DNA from: Hippopus hippopus
Taxonomy: Eukaryota > Mollusca > Bivalvia > Cardiida > Cardiidae
DNA: 64,000 nucleotides
Direction: 5' to 3'
Assembly: GCA_946811185.2 (NCBI GenBank)
Contig: OX328104.1
Span: 11,977,918-12,041,917, forward strand
Shown here: piece after piece, positions 47,041-55,029 of the stretch
Layout: each line of letters starts with the position of its first letter
Numbering within the stretch: position 1 is the stretch's first letter
Made by a program: the position numbers and the translations under genes
Notes under the pieces: generated by a model
The model's database searches: none
What the model saw: only the letters and a program-made list of their open reading frames with translations
What the model was told of the DNA's origin: nothing

Positions 47041-47724
47041 TTAATATTCAAGCGTCTCACCATGATGTTTTTCAACCAACCTCCGAAAGGACTCCCTTTG
47101 CTCACGCCTCCCCCTCTCAATTAAACTTTCTTCATTTCCGGTAGATATCTTTTTCTTAGTTTTTGTTCTTACTTCATCCTTCATCTTCTTGTACTTCTCT
47201 TGTTCTTCCATGATAAGTTTAAACTCTTCATCCGATATATGATTGTCAACTAAAGCTTTGGATATATGTGTAGCAATTGTGTCAAGCTTAGCATCAGCTA
47301 TCATTCGAATCTTTTGATGTTTTTCTGCCTTTGTTGTTGAATTTCTTACTATATATTTACCTAATAGTGAAAGAAGACTGGTTGCCGCAGCTGATGCTTC
47401 TAATGCTATAACAGCTGGAATAGCTACAACAGTAGATAGTAAACTGATTCCTCCAACTCCACTAGCCATGGTAATCGTAATGAGAACCGTATCAATATTA
47501 TCAACAACTCTTGCGGCTCTAGAATATTTTTTAGCTAATGCTTCTTTTTTTTGAATTTCGTTTTCTAAAAATTTTTGTACCTCAGATATCTTTTGTAAAC
47601 GGTAGGAATGACCCTTGTCATTATGCAGCGGCATCATTTCAATAGATGGGGCTGAAGGCGTATTACTTTCTCGAGGTACCGAAGGATAAATTTTATTAGG
47701 GTGTTCTTGATCTATATCTGCCAT
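47041..47724 (-). CDS. Polinton membrane protein (227 aa)
   Basis: Intact. N-terminal Pro/Ser-rich 35 residues, a helix (QKFLENEIQKKEALAKKYSR), two hydrophobic segments (about residues 78-97 and 98-122), then a charged region HISDEEFKLIMEEQEKYKKM and RTKTKKKIS. Recognised as a recurrent Polinton ORF, function unassigned; probably virion-membrane or scaffold-like. Start preceded by TTAATAAAAAAA. Confidence 0.75.
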   Translation of the reverse strand: MADIDQEHPNKIYPSVPRESNTPSAPSIEMMPLHNDKGHSYRLQKISEVQKFLENEIQKKEALAKKYSRAARVVDNIDTVLITITMASGVGGISLLSTVVAIPAVIALEASAAATSLLSLLGKYIVRNSTTKAEKHQKIRMIADAKLDTIATHISKALVDNHISDEEFKLIMEEQEKYKKMKDEVRTKTKKKISTGNEESLIERGRREQRESFRRLVEKHHGETLEY

Positions 47725-47753
47725 TTTTTTTATTAAAATAATATTTTTTTATA

Positions 47754-48130
47754 TCAAGATTTTAAATATTGTAGATAGCAAAACAATTCTCCTGCTGTTA
47801 TAACAACATTATTTGAGAAAAGTTATATAGGTATATTACGATATCTTTACAATCGTCATCACCATGCACTCCATTTATAACACCCACTTGTGTTTTCCAC
47901 TTATCAGAGACGCTAACACTAATTAACCCTTGACTCATTTTATAACCAAAACCTAACGATATTCTTTTTCCATCTTTAGAAGGTATGTTAATGTCATCTT
48001 GCGAATAAATTTTCCATTTTACAGGATCCTGCTTGATAGGGGGATAATCAACGTTTAAGTTAGGTTTCCAAAATATAGTTTTATGTTGAGTAGTAATATT
48101 AGGTTTTACTCCGAATTTATGTACATTCAT
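47754..48130 (-). pseudogene. Possible dUTPase-fold protein, frameshifted near its end
   Basis: Open 47,798-48,130, then frame shifts near 47,815 and continues to TGA 47,754-47,756. The segment ISLGFGYKMSQGLISVSVSD, then VGVING, an acidic turn, IVIYLYN and a GEL-FCYL ending follows the strand order of the trimeric dUTPase beta barrel, but the metal/substrate residues are not obvious, so it could be a structural rather than enzymatic copy. Low-confidence fold call. Confidence 0.45.
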
Positions 48131-48176
48131 CTTCAGTTTATTTTTGTTATAAATAATATTTAAATATTATTATTAT

Positions 48177-48704
48177 TTATAACATTATAGCTCCCAAGAT
48201 AGGGATATTAGCAAATGGACTGTTAGGCCCAAGCAAAAGTCCTTCTCCATCATAAATTTTCCCTCCTTGTTTTAAATACAAACCATCACCAACAGACCCT
48301 AATCCTTTACCTTTGTATGGCTTTAAGTATAATCCACATCCATCAGTTTCAACTTGACAAACGCATCCTCCTTTTTTAAGATAAAGACCTGACCCCATTG
48401 CTTTTTGTACACCTGTTGAGGCTAATCCAGAGAGAGCACCAACACCTAACGCAGGTAAAACGGTTTTTGCGATCATTGGCAAAGCTCTTGCAGCCAACCC
48501 AGCCAACATTCCGAGAAAACCTCCCTCTATTTTCATATTATGTTTAAGTTGTTTTGCACTCATTCTGATCGTTATACCTTTACCATCCTCATAGGCTTTA
48601 GCCATTTTTTTTGCTTGTGAATTGGTAATCGCTAAAACATCATTACCTTGTAAATCTTCATGGTCTAAATGAATATTTACTGGGCAAACCACCTTTAACA
48701 GCAT
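48177..48704 (-). CDS. Minor capsid protein with hydrophobic centre and GLYLK repeats (175 aa)
   Basis: Residues ~55-100 have KIEGGFLGMLAGLAARALPM, a possible adenain-type GG-F site before a long hydrophobic Ala/Leu segment; then three GxGLYLK repeats spaced 20-25 residues. Pattern fits adenovirus pX/VIII-like core or minor capsid proteins of Polintons. Intact; its start (ATG 48,704) lacks the TATAAA-ATG junction seen at neighbours. Confidence 0.65.
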   Translation of the reverse strand: MLLKVVCPVNIHLDHEDLQGNDVLAITNSQAKKMAKAYEDGKGITIRMSAKQLKHNMKIEGGFLGMLAGLAARALPMIAKTVLPALGVGALSGLASTGVQKAMGSGLYLKKGGCVCQVETDGCGLYLKPYKGKGLGSVGDGLYLKQGGKIYDGEGLLLGPNSPFANIPILGAIML

Positions 48705-48788
48705 ATTGAAGCTTTTGCTTTTGTCCTTCCGATATATTTACTTTAACAGTAGTGTAGCATGTCAATTTATATATAATTCTTTTTTATT

Positions 48789-49562
48789 TTATCTCGCTTC
48801 TCTAATATTCAATCTAATTGTTAAATTTTCGCCTCTAAGATTTAGTAAATTACCATCTTGGTCTGTAATATTTACCTCTAGGTTGTGTATTTCATCTAAT
48901 GTTATTGGTAAGTATACTAAATTAACTGGTGACTCAATTATCTTATATCCAGGAGAAACATTTGGGAAAAAAGAGTAAATCGTGTTTTGTGTTGAACCAT
49001 AAACATAGCTTCCTGAGATAATATCTATGCTAACAAGCATACTGTTTATACTAAGAATGTTCACTATATTCTCTGACTCGTAAAATCCTTGTGTATATTT
49101 AGCGTGAGTGAATCCTAATACTTTGGCAATGGAGTTTGGATGGTTAAAGTCTACTTGATAACCGTTTTCAAGGGTAAGAACAGACTTTAGGGTATTAGTG
49201 TTTGCAGAAATGTTAATATAATATTCATCATTGGATACATCATAGTGTCCTTTTTTTCTCATTTCTTGGTTAATTGTATCATTAATGTCTATAAGATCAT
49301 AACTTCCTTCTGGTATTTCTATCTTAATCCATGAAGTGCCATTGTCTGGTGAATAAATAAACATGTTGTTTGTTGTATCAATGTTTGGAAAAGAGTAGTA
49401 AGTTTCAAGGTTTACTAAAGCTATTTCATATTTTTTATCCTTTTCCAGCTGAATTGGTGGATTAAACCTAGTTCTAAAGCGTGTTTTGTTGTCACTTACT
49501 ATAATTTGAAATGATGTTTTGTGGGCTGTATTTTTTACAATTTGTTCTAAAAGATCTTCCAT
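48789..49562 (-). CDS. Penton / minor capsid protein (single jelly roll, 257 aa)
   Basis: Intact. N-terminal NPPIQLEKDKKYEIALVNLE and YSFPNIDTTNNMFIYSPDNG are typical of the Polinton minor capsid (penton-like) protein; the C-terminus is beta-rich (NLEVNITDQDGNLLNLRGEN). Forms virion vertices in the family. Lies between minor capsid gene and ATPase, the usual place. Start preceded by TTATATAAA. Confidence 0.85.
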   Translation of the reverse strand: MEDLLEQIVKNTAHKTSFQIIVSDNKTRFRTRFNPPIQLEKDKKYEIALVNLETYYSFPNIDTTNNMFIYSPDNGTSWIKIEIPEGSYDLIDINDTINQEMRKKGHYDVSNDEYYINISANTNTLKSVLTLENGYQVDFNHPNSIAKVLGFTHAKYTQGFYESENIVNILSINSMLVSIDIISGSYVYGSTQNTIYSFFPNVSPGYKIIESPVNLVYLPITLDEIHNLEVNITDQDGNLLNLRGENLTIRLNIREAR

Positions 49563-49586
49563 TTTATATAATAAATTTAATCTTTT

Positions 49587-50363
49587 TTAATTAGGTATGT
49601 AAAAGTTGTCAAAACCGTTTCTATACTTCCCATCATGTTTTTTACTGGTTAGATCAATGATTGCAAAACCGTATGGTTTTTCCCATGACTTTTGGCAAAA
49701 TTTTCTAATATCATCCTTAGGCATATCTTCACCTACATGATCATTATAAATATGATTAATGTTTTTTAGGTCTTGTGGAAAAAGACAAATAAAATTTGCG
49801 TTTTCTCTAATAGTTTGTCTCGGTAGTCTAAAATAATTTTGTGAGAGGTAAAAGCAGTCAACATTACTATGCCTTCCTCGAATGTAGTAACACTCACATT
49901 TGTTTTGCTTCTCTAAAAGTAAATCATCAAAAATCATTAAATTTTTATTTTCTGAGTTTAACTCTCTCGGATCAGGCACATCACTCGCATTTTCAAACAA
50001 GTTACAATTTATATCCGATTTGTTTTTAAACGACTTAACCCATTTATCAACCAAAGCTATGGGGGAAACATTTAAATCTTGTATTTCATCTCGCATGTTA
50101 AACAACCTTAAGATACATTCTTTTGGTAGTCTTTCTTCAAAAGCCTTTTTTGGTATTCGGTATTCCGGTTGAAAAAGGCTTTTTCCAAAAACACTCAAAT
50201 CGTTGTAGTCAAGCCAGCCTGGTCTAAGTAAAAGAGTTAGCAATAAGGTAGTTTTACCACATCCTGATTTACCTACAATTATCCCTCTAATACTTTTTGG
50301 TAAAAGAGGGTAATTAAATCTCTTTGGTACTACTTCATTCCATGATAAATTTACAATATCCAT
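49587..50363 (-). CDS. A32/FtsK-like DNA packaging ATPase (258 aa)
   Basis: Walker A GKSGCGKTT (residues ~31-39), Walker B LMIFDDLLLE (~142), and a downstream sensor-type YLSQNYFRLPRQTIREN. Packages the genome into capsids. Complete, normal length, no break. Divergent from the + strand gene at 50,399 with only 35 bp between, both starting right after TATATAAA-type words, so they share a tiny bidirectional promoter. Confidence 0.95.
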   Translation of the reverse strand: MDIVNLSWNEVVPKRFNYPLLPKSIRGIIVGKSGCGKTTLLLTLLLRPGWLDYNDLSVFGKSLFQPEYRIPKKAFEERLPKECILRLFNMRDEIQDLNVSPIALVDKWVKSFKNKSDINCNLFENASDVPDPRELNSENKNLMIFDDLLLEKQNKCECYYIRGRHSNVDCFYLSQNYFRLPRQTIRENANFICLFPQDLKNINHIYNDHVGEDMPKDDIRKFCQKSWEKPYGFAIIDLTSKKHDGKYRNGFDNFYIPN

Positions 50364-50398
50364 TTTATATAACTTTTTTAATTTTTATATATAAAAAA

Positions 50399-50893
50399 AT
50401 GTATTGCGTTAAATGTAAAAAACTTACTGATACAAATAACATAGAATAGGTTGTTACTAAAAACAGAAGAAATATGAAACGTGGGAAATGTGTGGTTTGT
50501 GGAACAACTAAAACTCAGTTTGTTAAGACGGCAAAGGGCGGATCATTGCTAAATAAAGCTATAAATAATTTACCTTTTGAAATACATCTCCCTGGGCATA
50601 ATTTCACGGGACCCGGCACTAAATTAAAAAAAAAGACTCAATCCAAATTGAACGCCAAAGGATTGGAGTAAACCAATAAACCGCGTTGAAAAAGCTGCTT
50701 ATCATCATGATGTTTGTTATTTAAAAAATCCTACCACTGAAGTCAGAAACGCAGTGTGTGATAAAAATATGTTAACAGAGAAGGTATTTACAATCCTACT
50801 ATTAGAGAAAAAATGGATAAGTCCATCGTTAATAGACTTATTGGAACAAAGATGAAATTTGGAATGGGGATTAAAAAAAAAATTTCAGCATGA
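50399..50893 (+). pseudogene. Zinc-ribbon plus phospholipase A2-like protein, broken
   Basis: CVKCKK...CVVCG gives a four-Cys zinc ribbon (codons 3-35). Then HLPGHNFTGPGTKL resembles the Ca-binding loop and KAAYHHDVCY the catalytic His-Asp helix of parvovirus VP1-type phospholipase A2. In virions such domains breach endosomal membranes. Lesions: TAG 50,447-50,449; frameshift in an A-run near 50,630; TGA near 50,657; frameshift near 50,795. Frames resume each time, ending TGA 50,891-50,893, overlapping the integrase start by 4 nt. Confidence 0.8.
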
Positions 50894-51781
50894 TAAATTT
50901 AGCGGAAGAATTACATAAACCCGTAAAAAGAAAATTTAAGAAAAGGAGAGTTAGAGTAAACAGTATAGATAGAATATGGGCTGCGGATTTTGTAGATATG
51001 CAAGCATTTTCTAAACTTAATCGCGGTGTTAAATATCTTCTCGCTCTCATTGACATCTTTTCGGATGGTTAGTACCATTAAATGATAAAACTGGAAAATC
51101 TGTTGCTATAGCACTAAAGAGTATTTTTAAGGAGAGAAAACCTGAAAAAATGTGGGTTGATAAGGGTAAAGAGTTTTATAACAAGGAAGTTAAAGAATTG
51201 GTTGAATTGTATTCCACTGAAAATGAGGAAAAATCTAGCGTTGTTGAGATTAGAACAATGAAAGAAAAAATGTGGAAGTATTTTTCTGCTAACTCCACAA
51301 ACGTTTACATTGACGTGTTACCGGATCTTGTTAAAGAAAATAATAACACGAGACATTCTTCTATTAAGATGACTCCGATAGATGCGAGTAAAAAAGAAAA
51401 TGAAACCAAAGTCTGGAGAAATCTTTACCCCGATCATCTCGAGATAAAGAATATAAAGCCTAAGTTTTCCGTTGGAGATAAAGTAAGGATAACTAAAAAG
51501 AAAAAGACTTTTGAAAAAGGTTATACCACCAGAGGGGGTTTTTACAGTTTCAGAAGTAAAGCATACATCGCCCGTAACATATAAAATTGAGGATCTTAAC
51601 GGAGAAGAAATAAAAGGTACCTTTTATGAACCCGAGCTGCAAAAAAATAGTCAAGAGTTGTATAGGATAGAAAAGGTTATTAAAAAAGGAAAAAAAGAAA
51701 TCTCTAGTAAAGTGGAAAGGTTATCCCGATGAGTTTAATTCGTGGGTTGATAATAAAGATATTATAAATATTTCGCTATAA
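50890..51781 (+). pseudogene. int: Polinton integrase (RVE-type) with C-terminal chromodomain, broken
   Basis: N part HKPVKRKFKKRRV and WAADFVDMQ (first catalytic Asp), then MWVDKGKEFYN (second Asp), then VVE before RTMKEKMWKYF (Glu). C part has a WKGYPDEFNSWVDN chromodomain (targets chromatin). Lesions: frameshift near 51,064 (ends FSDG), a small deletion near 51,246 just after the catalytic Glu, frameshift near 51,535 and another near 51,705. Would insert the element with 6-bp duplication. Confidence 0.9.
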
Positions 51782-51786
51782 AAAAA

Positions 51787-52203
51787 ATGTTAGATATTTC
51801 AATTGAAAACGTAATTTTACCAAATAAACCGTTGAACAATCTTGAATTGGAAGATGCGGCAAAAAGATTAAAGATTCCTTCTTTTAGAGGGGTGTTTTTA
51901 CTTGATACGTTACCGAGAAAACCAAATAAAAAGGAATGTGGTATAGTAAACTTTGATAAAAGTGGTGGTCCTGGTACACATTGGGTTGCTTGGTATAAAA
52001 ACGGTAAAACTAAAATTTATTTTGATAGTTACGGTATACAACCACCTATTGAAATTCAAGAGTACCTAAAAAGCCCAATACATTACAATAGTGATCAATT
52101 ACAACAAGCTGGTCAAGTATTTTGTGGTCATTTATGTTTGTACATTCTTAAAGAGTTGGGCTCGGGTAAAAGGTTTCAGAAAGTGATAAATAAATTATTT
52201 TAG
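51787..52203 (+). CDS. Adenain-type cysteine protease (138 aa)
   Basis: Catalytic set is visible: GTHWVAWY (His), IYFDSYG (Asp), DQLQQAG (Gln) and FCGHLCLY (Cys). Capsid maturation protease of Polintons and adenoviruses; substrates here are probably the GG-containing minor capsid proteins at 44,840 and 48,177. Intact, compact length. Starts 6 nt after the integrase stop, behind TATAAAAAAA. Confidence 0.93.
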   Translation: MLDISIENVILPNKPLNNLELEDAAKRLKIPSFRGVFLLDTLPRKPNKKECGIVNFDKSGGPGTHWVAWYKNGKTKIYFDSYGIQPPIEIQEYLKSPIHYNSDQLQQAGQVFCGHLCLYILKELGSGKRFQKVINKLF

Positions 52204-52213
52204 TATTAAAACA

Positions 52214-53403
52214 ATGCCTGTTGATAAATTCGGACGAATGAAAGATGTTAAAACAAGCGCTGATGGTGTGTCACTCGCTTACGTAAATAATATTTTTTAC
52301 GAAAAGATGGAACAACCACTGTTACAGGTTCTATAAACATGAATGGTAATACATTAACGAGGGTTAGTAATCCGGTAAATCCTCAAAACGTAGCGACTAA
52401 AAATTATGTTGATGATAATTCCGGAGGATTTTTAAAAGAAAATGGAGGATATCATGTTAACGGATATTTAAATATGGGTTTTCATAAGATAAGAAACGTT
52501 AAAGAACCAACAGAACCGAACGAAGCTGCTACTAAAAGTTATGTGGATAGAAGTGGTAGAGCAATAGTAGAGCAACAAGATGGAACTTTTTCTGCTGTTG
52601 CAGATATAAATATGCGAGAGTATACTTTAACTAATCTTATAGATCCCGCGGATGCGCAAGATGCTGCAACTAAAAGATATGTGGATAATGCTAATAGAGC
52701 CTTTATTTATGGAGGTGGGGGGTATATGGCAGCTGGTGAGATTTCTATGGGTGAGCGAAGGATTTCCAACCTTGGCCAACCCTTAAAACATCATAAAGCT
52801 GTAAATAAGTATTACGTAGACAGTAATATAGAAGCTGTTAAAAGTTATTCGGGGAGTGGCGCGATATTAAAAACCCCACAAGGAACTTTTTCTGCTGTTA
52901 AAGATATAGATATGAATAATAAAATTTTAAAAAATATTGCTGAACCAAAGGATTCACAAGATGCGGCAACCAAGGCCTACGTAGACGGTAATAAAGTAAT
53001 AGCACCGAGGCTTATTGGTACTAAACCTATCATAACTATATTGGGTGAAGAAAAAGGGGGAATATCAAACGGTAATTATGAGTTTTCTTTTGGTAATGGC
53101 AACTCAGGCTCAGGTCACGGTTTAGGAGGTTATTGTATGAGTACGCCGGGTAGAATTATAAGAGGAAGTTTGGTGACTGTTGAAGATGCCCATAATATAC
53201 CAGAAGAGGTAAAAGTTAATATTGTAGTAAACGGATTGGAGCAGGTTGATTACTCTATAGTTAAAAAAGCAGGTGAAAGTTGCAGCTGTACGGTCTTTCC
53301 CCAGGCGCTCGAGCTTAAACAATGTGATGTAATAAACTTTATTTCGAGGTCAGACAATTCAGATGTAACACACGCTTACATATCTATTTTGATAGAGTTG
53401 TAA
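52214..53403 (+). pseudogene. Fibre-like protein with ATKxYVD repeats, one frameshift
   Basis: Start ATG 52,214 (MPVDKFGRMKDVK); frame slips in a T-run at about 52,293-52,298, then open from 52,300 to TAA. Five repeats of ~55 residues, each with N/D-x-A-ATKxYVD (NVATKNYVD, EAATKSYVD, DAATKRYVD, KAVNKYYVD, DAATKAYVD) and preceded by M-x-x-x-L-x-N/I, like phage tail-fibre shafts that trimerise. The C-terminal ~150 residues have a Gly/Ser/Asn-rich turn and a beta-rich head. Likely receptor-binding fibre; binding partner unknown. Confidence 0.8.
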
Positions 53404-53427
53404 AAAATATAACTTTATGTAAAAAAG

Positions 53428-54199
53428 TTATATTTTACGTTTGATTGTGTTTTCTGTTTTACAAACAGGACATTTGGACAAGTTGTTCTTGGCAATGCAT
53501 TGATCACACATACATTGATGACCACAATTGCAGAACAGTATATTTGATTCATTTTCTAAACATATAATACATTTATCTTCTTTGAACGTTTGAATATCAT
53601 TTATACAAGATTCAGATTCAACATTATTATTACTAGAAGATTCGGGCTCTCTAAAAAATATACCAACAAAATTATGAAAATTAATTCTATATTCACTATC
53701 TCTTTCACTTGTAAAATTTGTTGTTTGAAATACAGAATCACCATTTATAACACATATAATTGGAGTAAATAGCATGCCACTATCATAAGCCCTGTATATT
53801 GTATCAGAATTATTTTTTAAACATATGTCTTATAAAAACTTCTCGTTTCATTATAACAGACATATCATATTCATGTATAACTAAATATTCATTAGATGGA
53901 GGATAAGATACACTAAATAGTTCTATACCATTACGACGATCATTATCATCGGATGATGGGTTAATAAATTTCACTCCTATAATTACACAAAAGTTGTCGT
54001 GTAAAGTAATTGATTTAGAGTACTCATGATAAAATGATGATCTCATTTCCTTAAGCGCGTCTATATGATTTGTATATTTGATAAAGGGGAATGTAACTAT
54101 TCTAGTTGTTGAAGTTTCCTTTATCTGAGTTATTTGTTTTAGCTTGGAAGATAGGTTATCTTCTAATGTTTCATAAAATTTATTAAGCTTTTTCCTCAT
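53428..54199 (-). pseudogene. RING-finger protein, one frameshift
   Basis: N part 53,810-54,199 (129 codons, no known fold), frame slip in an A-run at ~53,812-53,818, C part to 53,428. C-terminal RING: CIICLENESNILFCNCGH, CMCDQC and CPVC. RING-HC proteins act as E3 ubiquitin ligases; in viral elements they are often used against host defence or cell death, inference only. Only - strand gene right of the + block. Confidence 0.75.
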
Positions 54200-54291
54200 A
54201 TCAACTTATGTAATCCATTGTCGCATATATGACGTTTTGTTTTTAGATTTTATAAATAAAATTCAAATTTTATATAGAAAATATTTTCTTT

Positions 54292-54396
54292 ATGGCGTTA
54301 AGCTCGGATGATGATAAACGATATGTCTTGGAAAACAAGATTGACACGTTAGCTTGGGGTCACCGTAAGATAAAAGAAGAGACAAATAAAAATTAA
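54292..54396 (+). pseudogene. Duplicate of the PolB 3' end inside right TIR
   Basis: ATG-initiated 34-codon frame (DDDKRYVLENKIDTLAWGHR) that matches the C-terminus of PolB (DDDKRFVLENQIDTLAWGHR, left TIR). It exists because the TIR includes that stretch. Confidence 0.85.
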
Positions 54397-54708
54397 TTTA
54401 AAAAAAATGTTTTATATAATAAGAATACATACGAGTTAAATGTTATGTAAGTATCTCATGGTTACATAACACAAATATCTGCTTTGTGCTGAGAGAGTGG
54501 TGATTCATAAGAAAATCATGGTGAATTTTACAAAAACTATTTATGAAGGACTCATAACAATTTTTTTTTTATAACGATTCATTAGGAAATCATTGCGAAT
54601 TCATTGTTGAGACGTCGCAAATTTTTCCTCCACAAAATATGGTTGTAGGAGTCGCAGATTTCCTCCACAAATCTGGTTTTGCCGCCATTCTCTCTCACTA
54701 CTACTACT
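54292..54708. repeat. Polinton right terminal inverted repeat
   Basis: Counterpart of 38,727-39,143; ends ...CTCTCTCACTACTACTACT followed by GTTGAT. Confidence 0.92.
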
Positions 54709-54725
54709 GTTGATATTGTACATTT

Positions 54726-54802
54726 CGTTGGTTTACTTCCAAAACCTCGTAACTACAGCTTGTAACAAGCTGTAGTTACGAGGTTTTGGAAGTAAACCGA
54801 CG
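54726..54802. repeat. Near-perfect palindrome beside the Polinton
   Basis: 36-bp arms (GTTTACTTCCAAAACCTCGT, AACTACAGCTT and complements), one mismatch, 5-nt centre, starting 12 bp beyond the target duplication. Confidence 0.9.
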
Positions 54803-54856
54803 ATTTGGAGCTGAAAGAGGTAAGTTATATAATCCAGTGTCTAGATGCTGAAATAC

Positions 54857-55029
54857 TCATGTCTCGTCCTGTAGAATACATGATGTTTTTGTTGTGTCGT
54901 AGCAATAGCCCTGTTCACATTCTATCTCGTATACCAGTGGGCCGGTGTTGAGGCAATAAATTACCCGTGTGCATGGTCCGTTCGGATGTGGATGTATGGA
55001 GAATTGCCTCTTGTCATCACAAAATGACT
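54857..55029 (-). CDS. Chitin-binding type-2 (CBM14) terminal exon
   Basis: Exon begins after acceptor TTCATCCACAG (complement of 55,030-55,040) and runs to TGA 54,857. It has SFCDDKRQFSIHPHPNGPC, RVIYCLN, IECEQGYCYD and TSC: the Cys spacing of a peritrophin-A domain. Such secreted proteins bind chitin in shell matrix, gut or mucus. Entry phase 1 (2 nt before first whole codon). The rest of the gene lies to the right and was not identified. Confidence 0.75.

Larger units (their letters stand above)
38727..54708 (-). mobile_element. Polinton/Maverick element, 15,982 bp, both ends present
   Basis: Ends begin AGTAGTAGTAGTGAGAGAG in inverted orientation. The TIRs run about 400-420 bp (to ~39,143 and from ~54,292). 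Flanks GTCGAT (38,721-38,726) and GTTGAT (54,709-54,714) fit the 6-bp target duplication of Polintons with one mismatch. Gene content is the full Polinton set. Left block of eleven genes on the - strand (PolB to ATPase), then four on + (PLA2-like, integrase, protease, fibre), then a RING gene on -. Intact: ATPase, penton, protease, SAP/NUMOD1-like, three minor proteins. Broken: PolB, major capsid, integrase, PLA2-like, fibre, RING and several unknowns. Fresh, mixed lesions indicate recent death. Confidence 0.95.
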
